Made by a program: the position numbers and the translations under genes. Under the pieces are notes generated by a model, which did no database searches, was not told the origin of the DNA, and saw only the letters and a program-made list of their open reading frames with translations. 64,000 nt of DNA. Source: Varanus komodoensis. Its lineage: Eukaryota; Chordata; Lepidosauria; Squamata; Varanidae. Location: the NCBI RefSeq assembly GCF_004798865.1, contig NW_025336346.1, forward strand, positions 3,376,176 to 3,440,175. Reading direction: 5' to 3'. Shown piece after piece: positions 47,191 through 58,988 of this stretch; the first letter of the stretch is position 1; every line of letters begins with the position of its first letter.

Positions 47191-49005
47191 TAAAATAAAC
47201 AGCAACTGTTTATTTCCTCATTAGTTTTTGGCTTCCTTAACTTCTAGAAACATAAAAGCTGATGGATGCATAGATTAAACTACGTTAGCAGGGATAACAC
47301 AGCAGAAGCCAGCCTTGCCACCATCACCAGTTTGGAGGCAGCAAACATACATCAGCCCTCAATTCTCTCCGTGATGCATTCACTTGATCTGTATCTGAGC
47401 ACCCCTTCAGTATGTGCTCTGATGGTCGGCAGAGAAATCTAATTTTGCGAAGGGCTGTTTAAGCCCCGAACTCCAGTGTGCACAGCGCAATTAGAAACAA
47501 CAACAACAACTTTTTCAGACAAGTCCATAGGCAGTTCATGCACAGCTTGCAACCCACTAAGCCAAATGCATCTCTGCGCATACAGATAACAAAACTATGC
47601 ACCATCTGTTGGACCCATTCCTCTTGCCACCTGCTTGGATCTTCAAATGGGAGAGGGTTACCAAGCATCTGGCAGGTCATAGCCATAATATCTGTTGAGC
47701 AGGCAGAACTCCGTCTGGGGTGGGCTTCATGGGGGGGCCTGCTCTAGGCTGATTCTAGGACGTCACATATGGATGTGAGAGATTATTTTGAATTGTGGAA
47801 ATACTATTTTTATCTGTTCCCATTAGATGCTCAAGCTATAGCTAACAGCAGGAGAAGTGTATCTGGGACCCTGTCATTTGACTTGCAGGCAAAAGGAAAG
47901 CCAGGGAGGGAATGGATTCGTCAGGGTAAAGGAGCAAATGGAGGTGCAGCTCCATGTCACGCACAACCATGAGGTCACTCAACAAAGTGCTGCTGTGCAT
48001 CTCTGGAGTCTGCACGTTACCTGAGCCCGTGGTTGAAGGGGCGGAGGAAAAGAATTGGCACCCAAAACAGGAGCCCTTGGTCTACTTTGGGTCTAAGAAG
48101 TGTCTGAACATGGCATGCACTCTACTTGCAAGCTGGTGGCACTCAGGAGCTGCCCTTCAGCCCAAACAGGGCCTTCAAGACAACTTGTGTTTGAAAGCTG
48201 CACATTTTGAAACTCCAAACTCCACTTGCAAGATCCAAATATTAAAGGAACTTTACAAAGCATTTAATTTTAAAAATAACAAAGCATACTGTAGAGCAAG
48301 GGAGATCTTAAGAATGGGGTTTGGATCTAATACATGCAAGGCTAAATCTCTTCAGGACAAGCAGAAGCCTCCAACCTCCAGTGCCTATTGTTGCCTTCCC
48401 ACTCCTCCCACTCTGGCTTTTTGCTTGATGACTTTTTTAGCCATGCAGTGATGGCATCTCAGATGGGAAGGGTAAGGCGCTGGAGTGGTTCATCTCCTGA
48501 CTGTTCCAGCCTCCCCCTCTCCCTGCCCACCAAAACTCTCCCTTTCCAGGGTTGCTCTCCCATGGTTCCTCCCTCCAGCTGCAAGGGGAAGGGCAACTGG
48601 CACACTGTTTCCCAGCAATGAGGTCAGAGAGCTGCCTCCAGCCTCAGAGCTGGAAATCTGAACTATCAAATGGTCAGTTTCTAGGGCCATGGAATCATTC
48701 CAGGCAGATTCTAAAATGCCTGACGAAACAAAATATGTTTTAACTGCTTGCCTGAGACTGAACAAAAGAGAGAGCAGCCTTGTGGAGTTCTGGATTTAGC
48801 TTGGAAGGCTGAGTGAGAAATTTAAGAAGATTAAGCACAACCTAGAGGCAGAAGGCATTCTTTACATGTATGGGTGCTCTAAGGTATTCACGTTCAGCAC
48901 GTTCCTCCAGTGGTGATCTGTATGGCAGGACCATTTTGCCTTGGTTGCCATGGTTTTGCCCCAAAATGCACCCAGGATGACTTTAGGGTGGTTGCCAGGC
49001 TTTTA
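47191..49005. other. Unassigned non-coding sequence
   Basis: A 165-codon frame (47954-48451) has no domain, repeat or splice support. (CAA)n-like triplets lie at about 47498-47510. The upstream boundary of the CR1 that follows is not sharp. Confidence 0.4.
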
Positions 49006-49952
49006 AAGGAGTGCTGCAGTGGAAGCAAACTCAGTTCTGGGACCAATTCTGTTCAACGATTCTGTTCAACCTTTTTATCAGTGACCTGGAAGACAGGATA
49101 ACCAGTCTGCTGACTAAATTTGCAGATGATACCAAAGTGGTGGTGGTGGCCACAACTGAGGAGCAGATGATCCAGAAGGATTTGGACAGGCTGTGGAAGT
49201 GGGCGGGGGACAACAGGATGGCATTCAGTGTGGATAAGCACAAGGTCTTGCACTTGGGAGACAGGAATCGGTGTCACAGGTACAGGATGGGGGGCAAGTG
49301 GCTGGAGAGCAGCACTTGCGAAAGACATCTTGGGGTACTTGTTGATAGAGGCTGAACATGAGCCAGCAGTGTGACACAGCAGTTAGGGCAAACACCGCCC
49401 CTGGATGTGTAGCCAGAAGCGTGGCTTCCAGAGCTAGGGAGGTACTGATACTGCTCTACATGACTCTGGTGTGCCCACAGCTGGAGTATTGTGTCCAGTT
49501 CTGGGCTCCACATTATAGGAGAGACATAGCTAGGTTAGAATCGGTTCAATGGAGAGTCACAAGAATGGTAGCCAGGTTGGGAAGGATGACTTATGAGGAA
49601 AGATTGAGGGAATTGGGTCTTTTCAGCCTGGGGAAGAGAGTATGAGAAGGATGTGATGTGGAGGAGGGCCATGATCTGTTTTTCCCGGCAGTGGAGGGCA
49701 GGATGCACTCCAATGGGGCAAAGCTCAAGGAATTTCAGGTTGGATGCCTGGAAGTACTTCCTGATGGTTAGGACCCCTAGGATATGAAATGGGCTTCCAA
49801 GGGAGGTGGTTGAGGCCCCATTAGTGAGGGTATTCAAGGAAAGTTTGTACAACCACATGTTGGGGATTACATGATAGGCGCTGGCTGGAGCCGGGGGTCA
49901 GGTTAGATTGCCCAGGAAGCCCCTTCTGACTCACTTTGTTTCTATGTTTCTA
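49006..49952 (+). mobile_element. CR1 LINE, 3' half, well preserved
   Basis: Sense CR1 with readable RT. The segment NLFISDLED (about 49069) leads to the catalytic FADDTK motif (49119-49136), then EEQMIQKDLDRLWKWAGDNR, FSVDKHKVLHLG, and after a stop LVCPQLEYCVQFWAPHYRRD and TRMVARLGRMTYEERLRELG. It ends GCCCAGGAAGCCCCTTCTGA then CTCACTTTGTTTCTATG, a CR1 terminus. It is 5'-truncated within RT. A small tandem duplication of ATTCTGTTCAAC lies at about 49045-49070. Several stops and shifts make it inactive. Confidence 0.93.
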
Positions 49953-51390
49953 ACAGTTAAGGATGCTATTGCAGGGGGACGGGAAGGGAAAGGATTCTGC
50001 TGCTGGGCCCTTTCTGGTAAGCTCTCCACCACTCTGAACATTTTGTGATTTTCTGCTGGTTCTCCCTCATCCCTAGATGTGTTGTCCTGTGGCCCCTTTC
50101 ACCTCGGGCCAGCCCACACAGTTCCATGAAAAGGTTCGACACATCACTTTTGGCGGAATAGAGGTGGAATAGAGCCCCATGTGCAATGTGGCAGACTAGA
50201 GATGGAATAGAGCCCCAGACTTCCATGGAAGAAAATGTCTGCTCAGTGGTTGTAGGCAGAAGATAAGCACAAGTGCCCTGCAACAAGCAGCAACCAAATC
50301 CCTAAGCCGCACTCATCTTCAAAGGCAGCTCCTCCGAACCAAGGTTAGCTGCCGGTTCTCCAGGGCCAGCATAGGGGACCCCGGCTCACTAAGCCAAACT
50401 GCGTGGCAAAAGAGGCATGGATGATTGTTTGGACACGTGTGTTGTAAAAGAACAGGCAACAAACTTTTTGGCTGCTTCAGTCAGCCTGTTGACATCTTAC
50501 ATCTGTTTAAGCTGTGCTGGGGAATATTTTGCGACATTTTCAAAATAATTGCAAGAGTTTTCTGTTTGCACTGAGCAGCTAATTAAAGGGATGGTAAACA
50601 AAGTGAAATGGCAGACTTTCAGTGGCTGGTTTCACACATCTCCTGCTACTGAGCTGCTGAGCATGTGAATGAAGGTGCCCCCTGCTGGCTCAGCTTCCCA
50701 GTGACTATGACAATGCAAGCAGCTTGGGAATGGGCACAAAATCTGCTTTTCTCTTAGCTGAACTTGCACATACCTTCTGAGATACATACAGGGCATAGTG
50801 AAATTGATTTCAGCTGAGAGGTACCAGCTTCAGTATTCTTTATATTAGAAGGAAAGCCACAAGAGCATCACATCCAAAAGCTAGATTGGCATTCTACCTG
50901 GAAGGAAATGTGGTTTGAGTTTTATTTCATTTTATAAACAATAAATTGACTGACAGAACAACAGGAACAGGCTCTTCAAGAATAATGTCAGCCTGCCCAG
51001 GTATTTTCAGACCAAACTTTGCTCTCCAAGCCTTACAAAGCTCTTGCCTAGCTTTTGCTTCTCAGCCTGCACAATGTTGCTTGAGGGAGAAGACTCTGCT
51101 GATACCTCTGCTCTTTTCCTGTCTCTTGTCTTGGACCATGCTAATGTGGCTTCTTGGGCACCAGTACATGCCATGCCCTTCATAAAAACAAATTGATACA
51201 CACAACCCTCAAAACTACAAACAAACGTGCAGGTTATACGACTCTTAATATCAAATAAACGGAGTGCAAAGCAGGAAAGAGCTGTTGTCCTAAAGCCCTG
51301 CTTCTGGAATCAACTCACTTGTCAGAGTCAGAAAGCCCCTGTACCTCCTAGACCCTGGCTCTGGCGCATTCTCAACATCATATTGTACGC
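49953..51390. other. Unassigned non-coding sequence
   Basis: No gene recognised. GCAGCTAATTAAAGGGATGG (50574-50593) lies in an AT-rich repeat-free patch that could be regulatory, without further support. Confidence 0.4.
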
Positions 51391-51394
51391 CCAA

Positions 51395-51565
51395 GGGAGT
51401 CTCCCCAAAATGGTGCCTCCAGATGTGTTAGACATCACCTCATCAGCCCCATCCAGCAAGACCAATAGCCATGCTGGCTAGAGATATGGGAGCTGCAATC
51501 CAACATACAGCTCCCATAATTAAGGAAATTAAGGAAGGAAATTAAGTTGGGGAAGGCTTGCTCCT
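51395..51565. repeat. Palindromic MITE copy (hAT-like family)
   Basis: GGTGCCTCCAGATGTGTTAG, CACCTCATCAGCCCCATCCA, ATAGCCATGCTGGCTAGAGA, then ATGGGAGCTGCAATCCAACA and a right end GTTGGGGAAGGCTTG, close to the CAAGCCTT-type hAT terminus. An AAGGAAATTA direct repeat expands the right side (about 51523-51545). Confidence 0.65.
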
Positions 51566-51957
51566 AGGTTGCTATCAAAGCAGCCATCCACACTTTGCAT
51601 CAACAAACAGTCAAGAAGGAAAAAAATCTATATTCTTAAAGGACAGATGCATTTTCTCATTAGAAACATAAAAGAATACAGTGAAAACAAATTAAAAAAT
51701 GTTTTTGCAGTTCCTAATTGGAATGTCATAATTCATCTTGTTGAAGTCTTAGAGTTCTGGTGCTGCTCACAGCAGGTGCCTTCCACAGCAATGCTTTCTT
51801 GTTTCAGTTTGTGCATCCTTGGAACCTGCTCCTTCAAAACCCAGAACACAAATGGAAATGTGTTTTCTAGAAAAGTTTGCACATTATCAAATTTGCAATT
51901 ACTTATGCTTTTTTTGGAAAAATGTGCACTTTAAATATGCATTGTAATCGGGAATGT

Positions 51958-52025
51958 GGACTTTCATAGATCCATAGAATAGTAGAGTTAGAAGGGGCCC
52001 TACTGTTGCAGCACACCATTTGAAA
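51958..52025 (-). mobile_element. CR1 LINE 3' terminus, short antisense fragment
   Basis: TTTCATAGATCCATAGAATA then GTAGAGTTAGAAGGGGCCCT is the complement of the CR1 end seen in sense at 13.29 kb. Only the terminal tens of bases remain. Confidence 0.75.
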
Positions 52026-52284
52026 TCTGTATCTCTCCTGTTCAAATGAAAAGAAAAACAAGTCATAAAGAAAAATGAGAGAGGTGAACTGAGTTTGAAA
52101 GTGGAGCTGGAGAATCTCAGTGACCTTGAGCGTCCCTGGTTTTCCCATCCTATTTAATGATGATTCCATAGCTTTGTGAAATGTTTAAACACAATATATA
52201 GGTATAAATCAAAACATCATGCATTCTTGCCTGAAAGGATCCATATAAATCCATTCCCATTGGTTCCAGAACTAGTTTTGACTC

Positions 52285-52640
52285 AGAAAGTGCCTTGGTC
52301 ATCCTGCCCTAGAAGGAGGGCAGGGATAGTGCACACCAGCTAATTCTCCTGGTTCTCTCAATCACTTTCAGTAATACAATTGACCATGGCATATTTTGGA
52401 TAGGCTCTTTGAATTGGAGTTGGACAGGATTCCTGATTTGGGAGTTCCTAGATCTGCTTCTGCATCAACACCATGTCTAAAAAGAATGTCTTTGCTTCAT
52501 TATCCAAGCCAATCAGGGAACATGTTGACAGCCATTCAGCTCCATATAGACAATCAAATCAAGCCTTCCCATTGCCGTCACTCTGAATGCACATGGCTGG
52601 GGAGGTGCCAACATTCCTCGTGTTATCAAGTCAATACTAT
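52285..52640 (+). mobile_element. L2-clade LINE, RT fragment
   Basis: Sense translation gives ESALVILP, LLVLSITFSNTIDHGIF and a WTGFLIW-like stretch, parallel to the L2 RT consensus TETALVALVDD...LLVLLDLSAAFDTVDHxIL...WFRSFL. A later GNMLTAIQLHIDNQIKP segment may correspond to the SVLSPMLFNIYMKPL region just before the catalytic motif. Diverged and isolated, with no 3' end nearby. Confidence 0.6.
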
Positions 52641-55600
52641 TTGTGCTGCCTCCCTGAGCTGGCAGCTTCATCACCACCAACACTGCACTGCTTTATCTTT
52701 GACTGAGCTTGAGTTGCACACAGTTATGGGGCAACATGGAATGGAGAGTCGACATTCATCCACCATGCATTACTTTCAGTGGGGTAACATGTGAATGATC
52801 ATCCCAGAAATAAGGAGATTGGCCCACTGTTGGCTCAGTTGCCTTGGTAATATCAACAAATTCACAATAGTAGCACTGACCAGATAAACAACTAGGGTAT
52901 GCCCAGGGTGTGCCCCAATCCCTTCCGTTCAGACCTCACAAGACTGAGCAGCAAGATCTGAGCAGGAGTTCTGTCTGTGTTTGCTTGAACGTAAGTTGTC
53001 CTCTTCATGAGACCATGGGCTCAATAAAGCTATCCAGAAACTCAATAGCCATTTGGAGATCAACTCGCAGACTCTTACAGCCCAGATGCACAATCACTAT
53101 AATGTGGAGTGTGTGACAGTGGAAATGTCTAGGAAACACCCACACTCAAAGATTTGCATGGCAGTCAGGATACCATAAAATCCGACGCGATAAAACCTGT
53201 TGACTCTTTGCTGTCTCTTCCTGTTTATATTATTTCCATGCATCAGCAGGGCCTGTAGTACTGTAGGAATTTAAATGTGTTCCTTTCAAAAACGGAATTT
53301 CATCTTTCCTTGAAATGCTTCAGCTGCATTCTGTTGTTTGCTTTATGACACGAAAGCCATCTCTGCATCTTCTTTGGTTAGAGACATGGTGCCTTTTGCA
53401 CATATCCTCACAGAAATGGATAGTCTGACCACATACAAATCCTCCAGTTTAGAGATATTAGGTGTTTCCTCCAATGCTCTTTTTCCAAGGCCACAGGTAT
53501 CCTTTCTACTACCTTAGCTTTTTTCTCTCACCTTCTGAGACATTATTTTTACACTTCTGCTAAAATACAACACTAAGAGAGGATTCTTGACTATATTAAC
53601 ATTAGGAATCTAATCAGCAATCAGACAGCTCATAATTTTCTGATTAGCTCTGATTATACTCAATCTTTGGAAAGGAAAAAAAAGAAAAGAGAGAAGAAAT
53701 AGAGAGAGAGAGAGAGAGAGACGTTCCTAGTACATTTCACCATTTTAATGCCCTTTGAAAAGGACTGATCATAGCAGAAACTGAAGCAGACAAAATGTCA
53801 CAGTGACCTAGTAAGGCAATGTGGCTGAATAGCTCAGGTGTGCTATAGACCTTCCTGGCTACAGGGAGGGTTGACAGTCAAAATGCTTGTCCTGAGTTTA
53901 AAACCTTAGCTTGCGATGATGTATCTTCTCTGAAGCTTGGCTTTTGTGACTGCATCTTGTTTTGAGAAAGAGCTCATTAGTTCCTCTCCATGGACTATCC
54001 AGCAGTCTCCTCCACTGTCTACCTACTCACATATCTTGTTTCCAGTCAATTTAGATCAGACTGTTGGCGCATCTCACTCTGTACATTGCCTCTGGCTCCA
54101 GTGGCCAATATGGTAGCTGATGTTCCAGAGAAAGGATAAGAAAATAATAGAACCATTATAATGACAATATACCTAACCAGTAGTGCAAAGCCATACACAG
54201 CAGATTCATTTCCAGTTGAAGCAGCCACTTTTTTGCACTGAAGCATAAGATTTGATTATTCATATATATTCAAAGCCTTAATAAGTATAGACATGCTAAT
54301 GGTCATCTAATTATGTAGCTGGCTTTAAAAAAAAAACAATCTTGGTCACAGTGGATTTCATAGCTTCTTGGCGCTACTTCCACAGGTGAAGAAGCTGGAG
54401 TATTAGATGATTAAGTTGGCCAAAGAGCAATGCCACTTCTGTTGCTTAGCAACTGACTATGGCTTTGGCTGCTGCATGTCCCCATATTCTAACAGAAACC
54501 CCATGAGGGACCACTTGCTGTGGTTCACTCACAGTGCAAAAGGTTCTTTTCACTGGGAACTGGTCTGATATATTTGAGCCTGATTAAAATGCCACACTAT
54601 TTATTTTCTATTTCAGTAGAGGCCACATGTGACACTGCTGGGCTTCAGCAGAGATGCCACAGAGGCCTGGCCTAATAACAAAACTCACATCCTTAGCCCA
54701 AGAAATTGAGTCCAAGGAAGAAGCTGTGCCTGAGACCCAAAAGTGAAACCACATATGTGACATTATCCAAATGCCCATTTCTCACAAGGAAAACAGGTGA
54801 TAATCGCAGAATCACCCCCCAAAGCAGCAACTGCCACAGAAACACCCTGGGAGCAACTATTCCCAATTTCTCTATACGTACACAGGTAGAAATCTCCACC
54901 CCTCAAATATCACAAACATGTCTAGGCAATACCCCTAAAAAAAAAGACAAATGCAAAAGCTAGATAACCAACAACTCCAAATTGATGTACAGATCAATAG
55001 GTATAACTTTCATTGGTTAAATCATGCAATCACTGACACATGGCCAGGTTCAAGAAAAACTTGCTTTTCTAGAAATCAGTATGGGTGCATCCTTGAAATG
55101 TTTAGTGCAGCTGACACTAAACAAGCACCATTCCAGGGAAAGCTAGTCGGCACTTGACATATAACAGCAGCCCAAACAAAGGGCAATTCACACCCATGAA
55201 CCCCATCCTCCTCCTCTTCTCTGGAATAGCACCCCATCTTCTCCCCAGAATCTTCAGAAGGATCTTCTTTCTGCTCTGGTATGCAGGAAGGAAAGATCAC
55301 AGTATTGTAGCTTTTTACTTCTGTAACCTATTGGGAAGTGTTAACTGTGTTACATGTAAGCAAGGGCCAACTGATGACTGCTCAGGTGTGCCATATGGAA
55401 TGATTCGTTGGTAGCCAGTTATTCTTGAGAATATATCTTTTAAAAGAAAACCTTAACCTATTGTGTAATTTGGGCATATGCACACCAGGACACAGACCAT
55501 TTGGCCGACAAAATACTCACAAATGTCTCTCCACCCTCCACAGCCTTCACAAAGCTCCAAAATGTGGTATCTGTATCTAGAAGATCAACCGCAATGAAGT

Positions 55601-55710
55601 GTCTTACAGCTGCCTGAGGGTGCTACCTTAGAAACTCCAACTGTACACTCATCTACCCATAGCAATCAACTAGGCCACCATGGCCTACAGTGTGGCCCAA
55701 GCCACCCCTT
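52641..55710. other. Unassigned non-coding sequence
   Basis: Includes (AG)n at 53700-53721. No gene recognised. The 54.65-55.68 kb part has open but unsupported frames. Confidence 0.4.
53700..53721 (+). repeat. (AG)n microsatellite
   Basis: Eleven AG units following an A/G-rich lead-in from about 53675. Confidence 0.95.
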
Positions 55711-56325
55711 TGTTACCGGACTGAGCCAGTCAACAGCTGGGGCAAACCCGGGTGGACCCCAGACCTGAGCCAAACAGAGCCTGAGACGAGACTTAAAGCT
55801 AAAATCAGCTTTATTCTAGTGCACTATAGAATAAAGGGAGACGAAAGAGGACATTCAGCCCAAAGCAGTGTCTCAAAAGTTGCACCCCAGTACATGCGTT
55901 TTATACCCTAGGTAACCAATTAGGTCACCTAATACACATCTAATACATTGATACATCAATGTATGCACCCCCTCCCGTGCTGGAGAAAGAGTCCTTTCTT
56001 CTGTCAAGGACCAGACATTTCCCATGTCTATTTCTTACCTGCTCGAGATTCACACAGGCTTGCCATGTTCTTACTCCCTGCACATTTGCAACTTTCATGG
56101 CAGCTAGAGCCAGTTTCTACTGTCCCTTTGATTACCGTATTCGAGGTCAGGCTAGCGTGTTAGCTGTGGGTTACACAAAGTTCATTTTGTTCTTATCCCC
56201 CCTCCCTTCTGGGACAGTATAACTGTGGTGTTTTTACTATGTGGCCTTCCTCTGGCCAACTACTTTTGGGGCCTTTCTCTGGCCAATTACTCTTGGGGTG
56301 TTTTGGGGTGCTGCAACTGGTAACA
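55711..56325 (-). mobile_element. Solo LTR of an endogenous retrovirus or LTR retrotransposon
   Basis: A 615-bp LTR read on the minus strand. It has TG...CA ends with short inverted termini (TGTTACC at the left, GGTAACA at the right) and a matching 4-bp CCTT on both sides as target duplication. In the sense direction it has a TATA-like GGTATAAAAC (complement at 55898-55907), then an AATAAAG polyadenylation signal (complement at 55809-55815), giving a short R region and a U5 ending CCGGTAACA. The U3 side carries two tandem copies of a CTCTGGCCAA.TACT unit (about 56250-56297), as LTR enhancers often do. No internal genes are attached. It looks structurally whole; clean termini suggest it is younger than most repeats here. 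The family is not identified. Confidence 0.8.
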
Positions 56326-56708
56326 CCTTCCACAGCAGAAGGGAGGTCTATGTGGGGATCAGGAGTGAGGGAGGGCCCCAGAACCTCGGATGCTGTCTAT
56401 TCCTGCTATAAGCTATGGCCAAAGGAACAGTAATGGCTAAATATCTAGATTCAATAATAGTGGCAAGAATAATAATAGGGCAGCCATTATTGCTTCTTTG
56501 TTCAAGTAGTTGTTAGTGCAACCTGCAGCCTACTAACTCCTCAAAGAACTAGTCGGCTCAGGTCAGCACTGCTCTTCCAAGTGCTCTATCTCAAGGCTTT
56601 GAAGCATTAATACACAATTTTTTCTCCTCTCCTCAACCTACCCCTTTCCTTTGGCACCAAGACTGAAGAATCATTCCGGGGAACCCCAAAGCTTGCTCCT
56701 GACTTATT
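56326..56708. other. Unassigned non-coding sequence
   Basis: No gene or element recognised between the LTR and the following MITE. Confidence 0.4.
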
Positions 56709-56714
56709 GTATAT

Positions 56715-57158
56715 ATCACCATATAAGGTGAGTCACGTGTAAGACAAGCTTGATATTTTGGGCTGTTTTTCTGGTGTTGATCCTATGTCCGGTATATAAG
56801 ATAACCCCCAATTTTTGCTTTGCTATCATCAGTTTCGCAAGGCATCTTATATGCCAGTACATATGGGTATTTGTCAGCTGCAAACTTCTAGACAGACAAC
56901 CATGTGGGGAACACCGCCCTTCCTGGTTGAAACTGCAGCAGGCACAGAATGGTGTGCTGCCCCCTAACAAAGATGGGTGATGCGTGGGGCAGGTGCTGGA
57001 CTTGGGACCAGGTGTGTGACTGTACATATGCAGTCACACGAGGCTCATGATGCAACTACAGTAAGGGAAAATTTTCACCTGGTGTTTAAAGCAACCCCCA
57101 GCTTTGCTTTACTACTTTCGATTTCAAGGACCATGTTATACACCAGTATATATGGTGG
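56715..57158. mobile_element. MITE with CACCATATA-type inverted ends and internal direct repeat
   Basis: The ends TCACCATATAAGGTG (left) and CACCAGTATATATGGTG (right) are inverted complements with small differences. Inside, about 65 bp at 56801-56867 (AACCCCCAATTTTTGCTTTG ... ATGCCAGTACATATGGGT) recurs in direct orientation at 57085-57155 (AACCCCCAGCTTTGCTTTAC ... CACCAGTATATATGGTG). TAAGAC and TAAGATAACCCCC words recall the 'TAAGACGACCCCC' MITEs of vertebrates. A Tc1/mariner-type origin is likely but unproven. No transposase. Confidence 0.6.
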
Positions 57159-58495
57159 TAACATTTGGGTTGGTCCCAAGAAAGATATAACTGTTTCTCA
57201 GTATTTTCTGAAATCCTTTTCAGAGTCCACCTCCCATAGACTACAAGCTTTCCGAAATACAGCTTTTCCAAGAATCATGTCCAACTTGCGTTATGGTATT
57301 AGGGCTTACAATTCTATAGCTCCAGCATTAGTTTTTGTTTTTCTTCGTCCACCAAGGAATAGCTGTAGAAAACTCCATTAGACTGGAATGCCAAACCTGA
57401 AGCAGAGCAGGTGGGAATCCCAGTCTCCCACACTTGGGTTTCACATTTCAGTGTAACTTTTTTCTTTTCTTTTTCTTTTTTTTACAGATAGTTCTGACAG
57501 AGATTGTTCAGTGAAATCAAAGTACTACCTCAGCATCAGTTTTGGATGGATCCTCTTTCATAGCATCAGCTCTAACTTGGGCAAAATTTAAAATCCTACA
57601 ATCTGTACACTGGGGAAAGGATTGGAGATAGATGGACATAAAGATGAATTCAAGTCCAAGAAAACACTGCATTTGTTAGGAGCTGGATGATGCTCCTACA
57701 TTAGAATCCGAAATTCATTTCAACTTGGCTACATTACATTTCAGCATAAAATTGCTCTCAGCTGGAAACTGGAACTTGGCATGAGGCAAATGTATGATTA
57801 GAGGATGGACTCTTTTGTTTATTTTCAATGAGGCCTGAACTTTGGATAGCGCTGTTGTTGTTGCACTTGACACAAACTCCATATTCCAAAGCTCACATAA
57901 ACAGAACCACATTCAAGACTCCTATAATTACAGTACCTGAATTTATGCATTAAAAGCTAGCCGAGTTCACATGGATAGTGGCCTTCCCCCCTCCCACCCT
58001 CAGTACTGGGAAATCTCCTGGTTGCACTTCAAACCCTGTAATCACATCCATGGAGCCTCTTTTGTGAAGCAGCACTGGGGATGTAATTAGTTTGAGGTGA
58101 CCTCTGGAAGAAAAAAAGTTCAAGTTTAAAAAGAAAATACCTCTCGTTAATGCTATGCAAATTACCAGAGAGGCAATCAGGCTGACTTTTTAAAAGCTAG
58201 CCCCTCGCCACAAACACTTGCAATACGGGCTTATTGTCTCCTTCTCAATTTGCATCTCATTACCCACAATCCTCTGTTCTTTGAATGTAACCTTTCCGAG
58301 GGGCACACTACAGCAGAGTGGAGGCTTGGGATAATATGTCGACAAGGGATTTGACACAGTGAAACCCTAGAAAGAGTCTGTTTCCAGGTCCCTTTGGTCC
58401 AGGTAAAGTGCTTAGTTATGCCAGGAGATTTAACTTTTGACCACACACTAACTGTGAAGTGGGTGTTCTTTTTTCTTTTATACCACCCCGACTGA
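57159..58495. other. Unassigned sequence with pyrimidine tract
   Basis: A T/C tract (57457-57483) is followed by ACAG, forming a textbook-like acceptor, but no exon is supported downstream. The block 58130-58270 has TGCTATGCAAATTACC (octamer-like, 58150-58165) and looks repeat-free. Confidence 0.4.
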
Positions 58496-58499
58496 TCTC

Positions 58500-58622
58500 A
58501 AAGGCAACACCAGAGATGTTCTGTGTTACAGCTCTCAGGATTATGGAGCGTGCTGACTGGGGCCAAGGAGACGGAAAGCCCAAAAATTTGAAGGGCACCA
58601 AGTTGAGAAAGACTGCCCTGGG
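58500..58622. repeat. Palindromic MITE copy (hAT-like family)
   Basis: CAACACCAGAGATGTTCTGT, TTACAGCTCTCAGGATTATG, TGCTGACTGGGGCCAAGGAG and a right end GTTGAGAAAGACTGCCCTG. The arm words match the family at 17.9, 37.2 and 51.4 kb. The G10-12 homopolymer immediately follows. Confidence 0.55.
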
Positions 58623-58630
58623 GGGGGGGG
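58619..58630 (+). repeat. Poly-G run
   Basis: G homopolymer of about 12 bases just outside the MITE end. Confidence 0.9.
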
Positions 58631-58686
58631 CACCTGCCAATTCCTGACAATTTACCTTTGCAATGAGCTCCTGCTTTATTCTATAG

Positions 58687-58980
58687 CATGGGTCCTCAAA
58701 CTACGGCCCGTGGGCTGGATCCTGCCCACCAGGCCCATTGATCTGGCCCGCCATAGCTCACCGTGTGTGTGTGCGCATGGCGAGGTGCCAGCTTGCTCGC
58801 AAGGAGATCGTTTTGGATTCACTGGGAGAAAAGGATCTCTGTGCATGCGTGCCCCTGCCTTTCTGCATGCGTGCCCCCCCCGGCCCGGTCCGTGCCCCCA
58901 GCCCACACTGCCTTGGCAGCCCGCGCCCATCCCTGGCACCTTTCAACTGGCCCCCTATTCAAAAAGGTTGAGCACCCCTG
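58687..58980. mobile_element. hAT-superfamily MITE with 8-bp target duplication
   Basis: A 294-bp non-autonomous hAT element. The left end is CATGGGTCCTCAAAC and the right end, read inward, is CAGGGGTGCTCAACC. An exact 8-bp TTCTATAG lies on both sides (58679-58686 and 58981-58988), the hAT hallmark. The interior has ACGGCCCGTGGGCTGGATCC and GATCTGGCCCGCC blocks typical of this family and a CpG- and CA-rich middle. Overlapping frames here (up to 100 codons) are by-products. No transposase. Confidence 0.93.
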
Positions 58981-58988
58981 TTCTATAG

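Noticed and set aside
47954-48451. 165-codon plus-strand frame
   Set aside because: No domain, no splice sites of note, irregular composition; treated as chance.
57457-57600. Pyrimidine tract plus ACAG followed by an open DSSDRDCSVKSKYYLSISFG reading
   Set aside because: The T/C tract can be a simple repeat; the reading stops soon, no donor follows, and the peptide is unrecognised.
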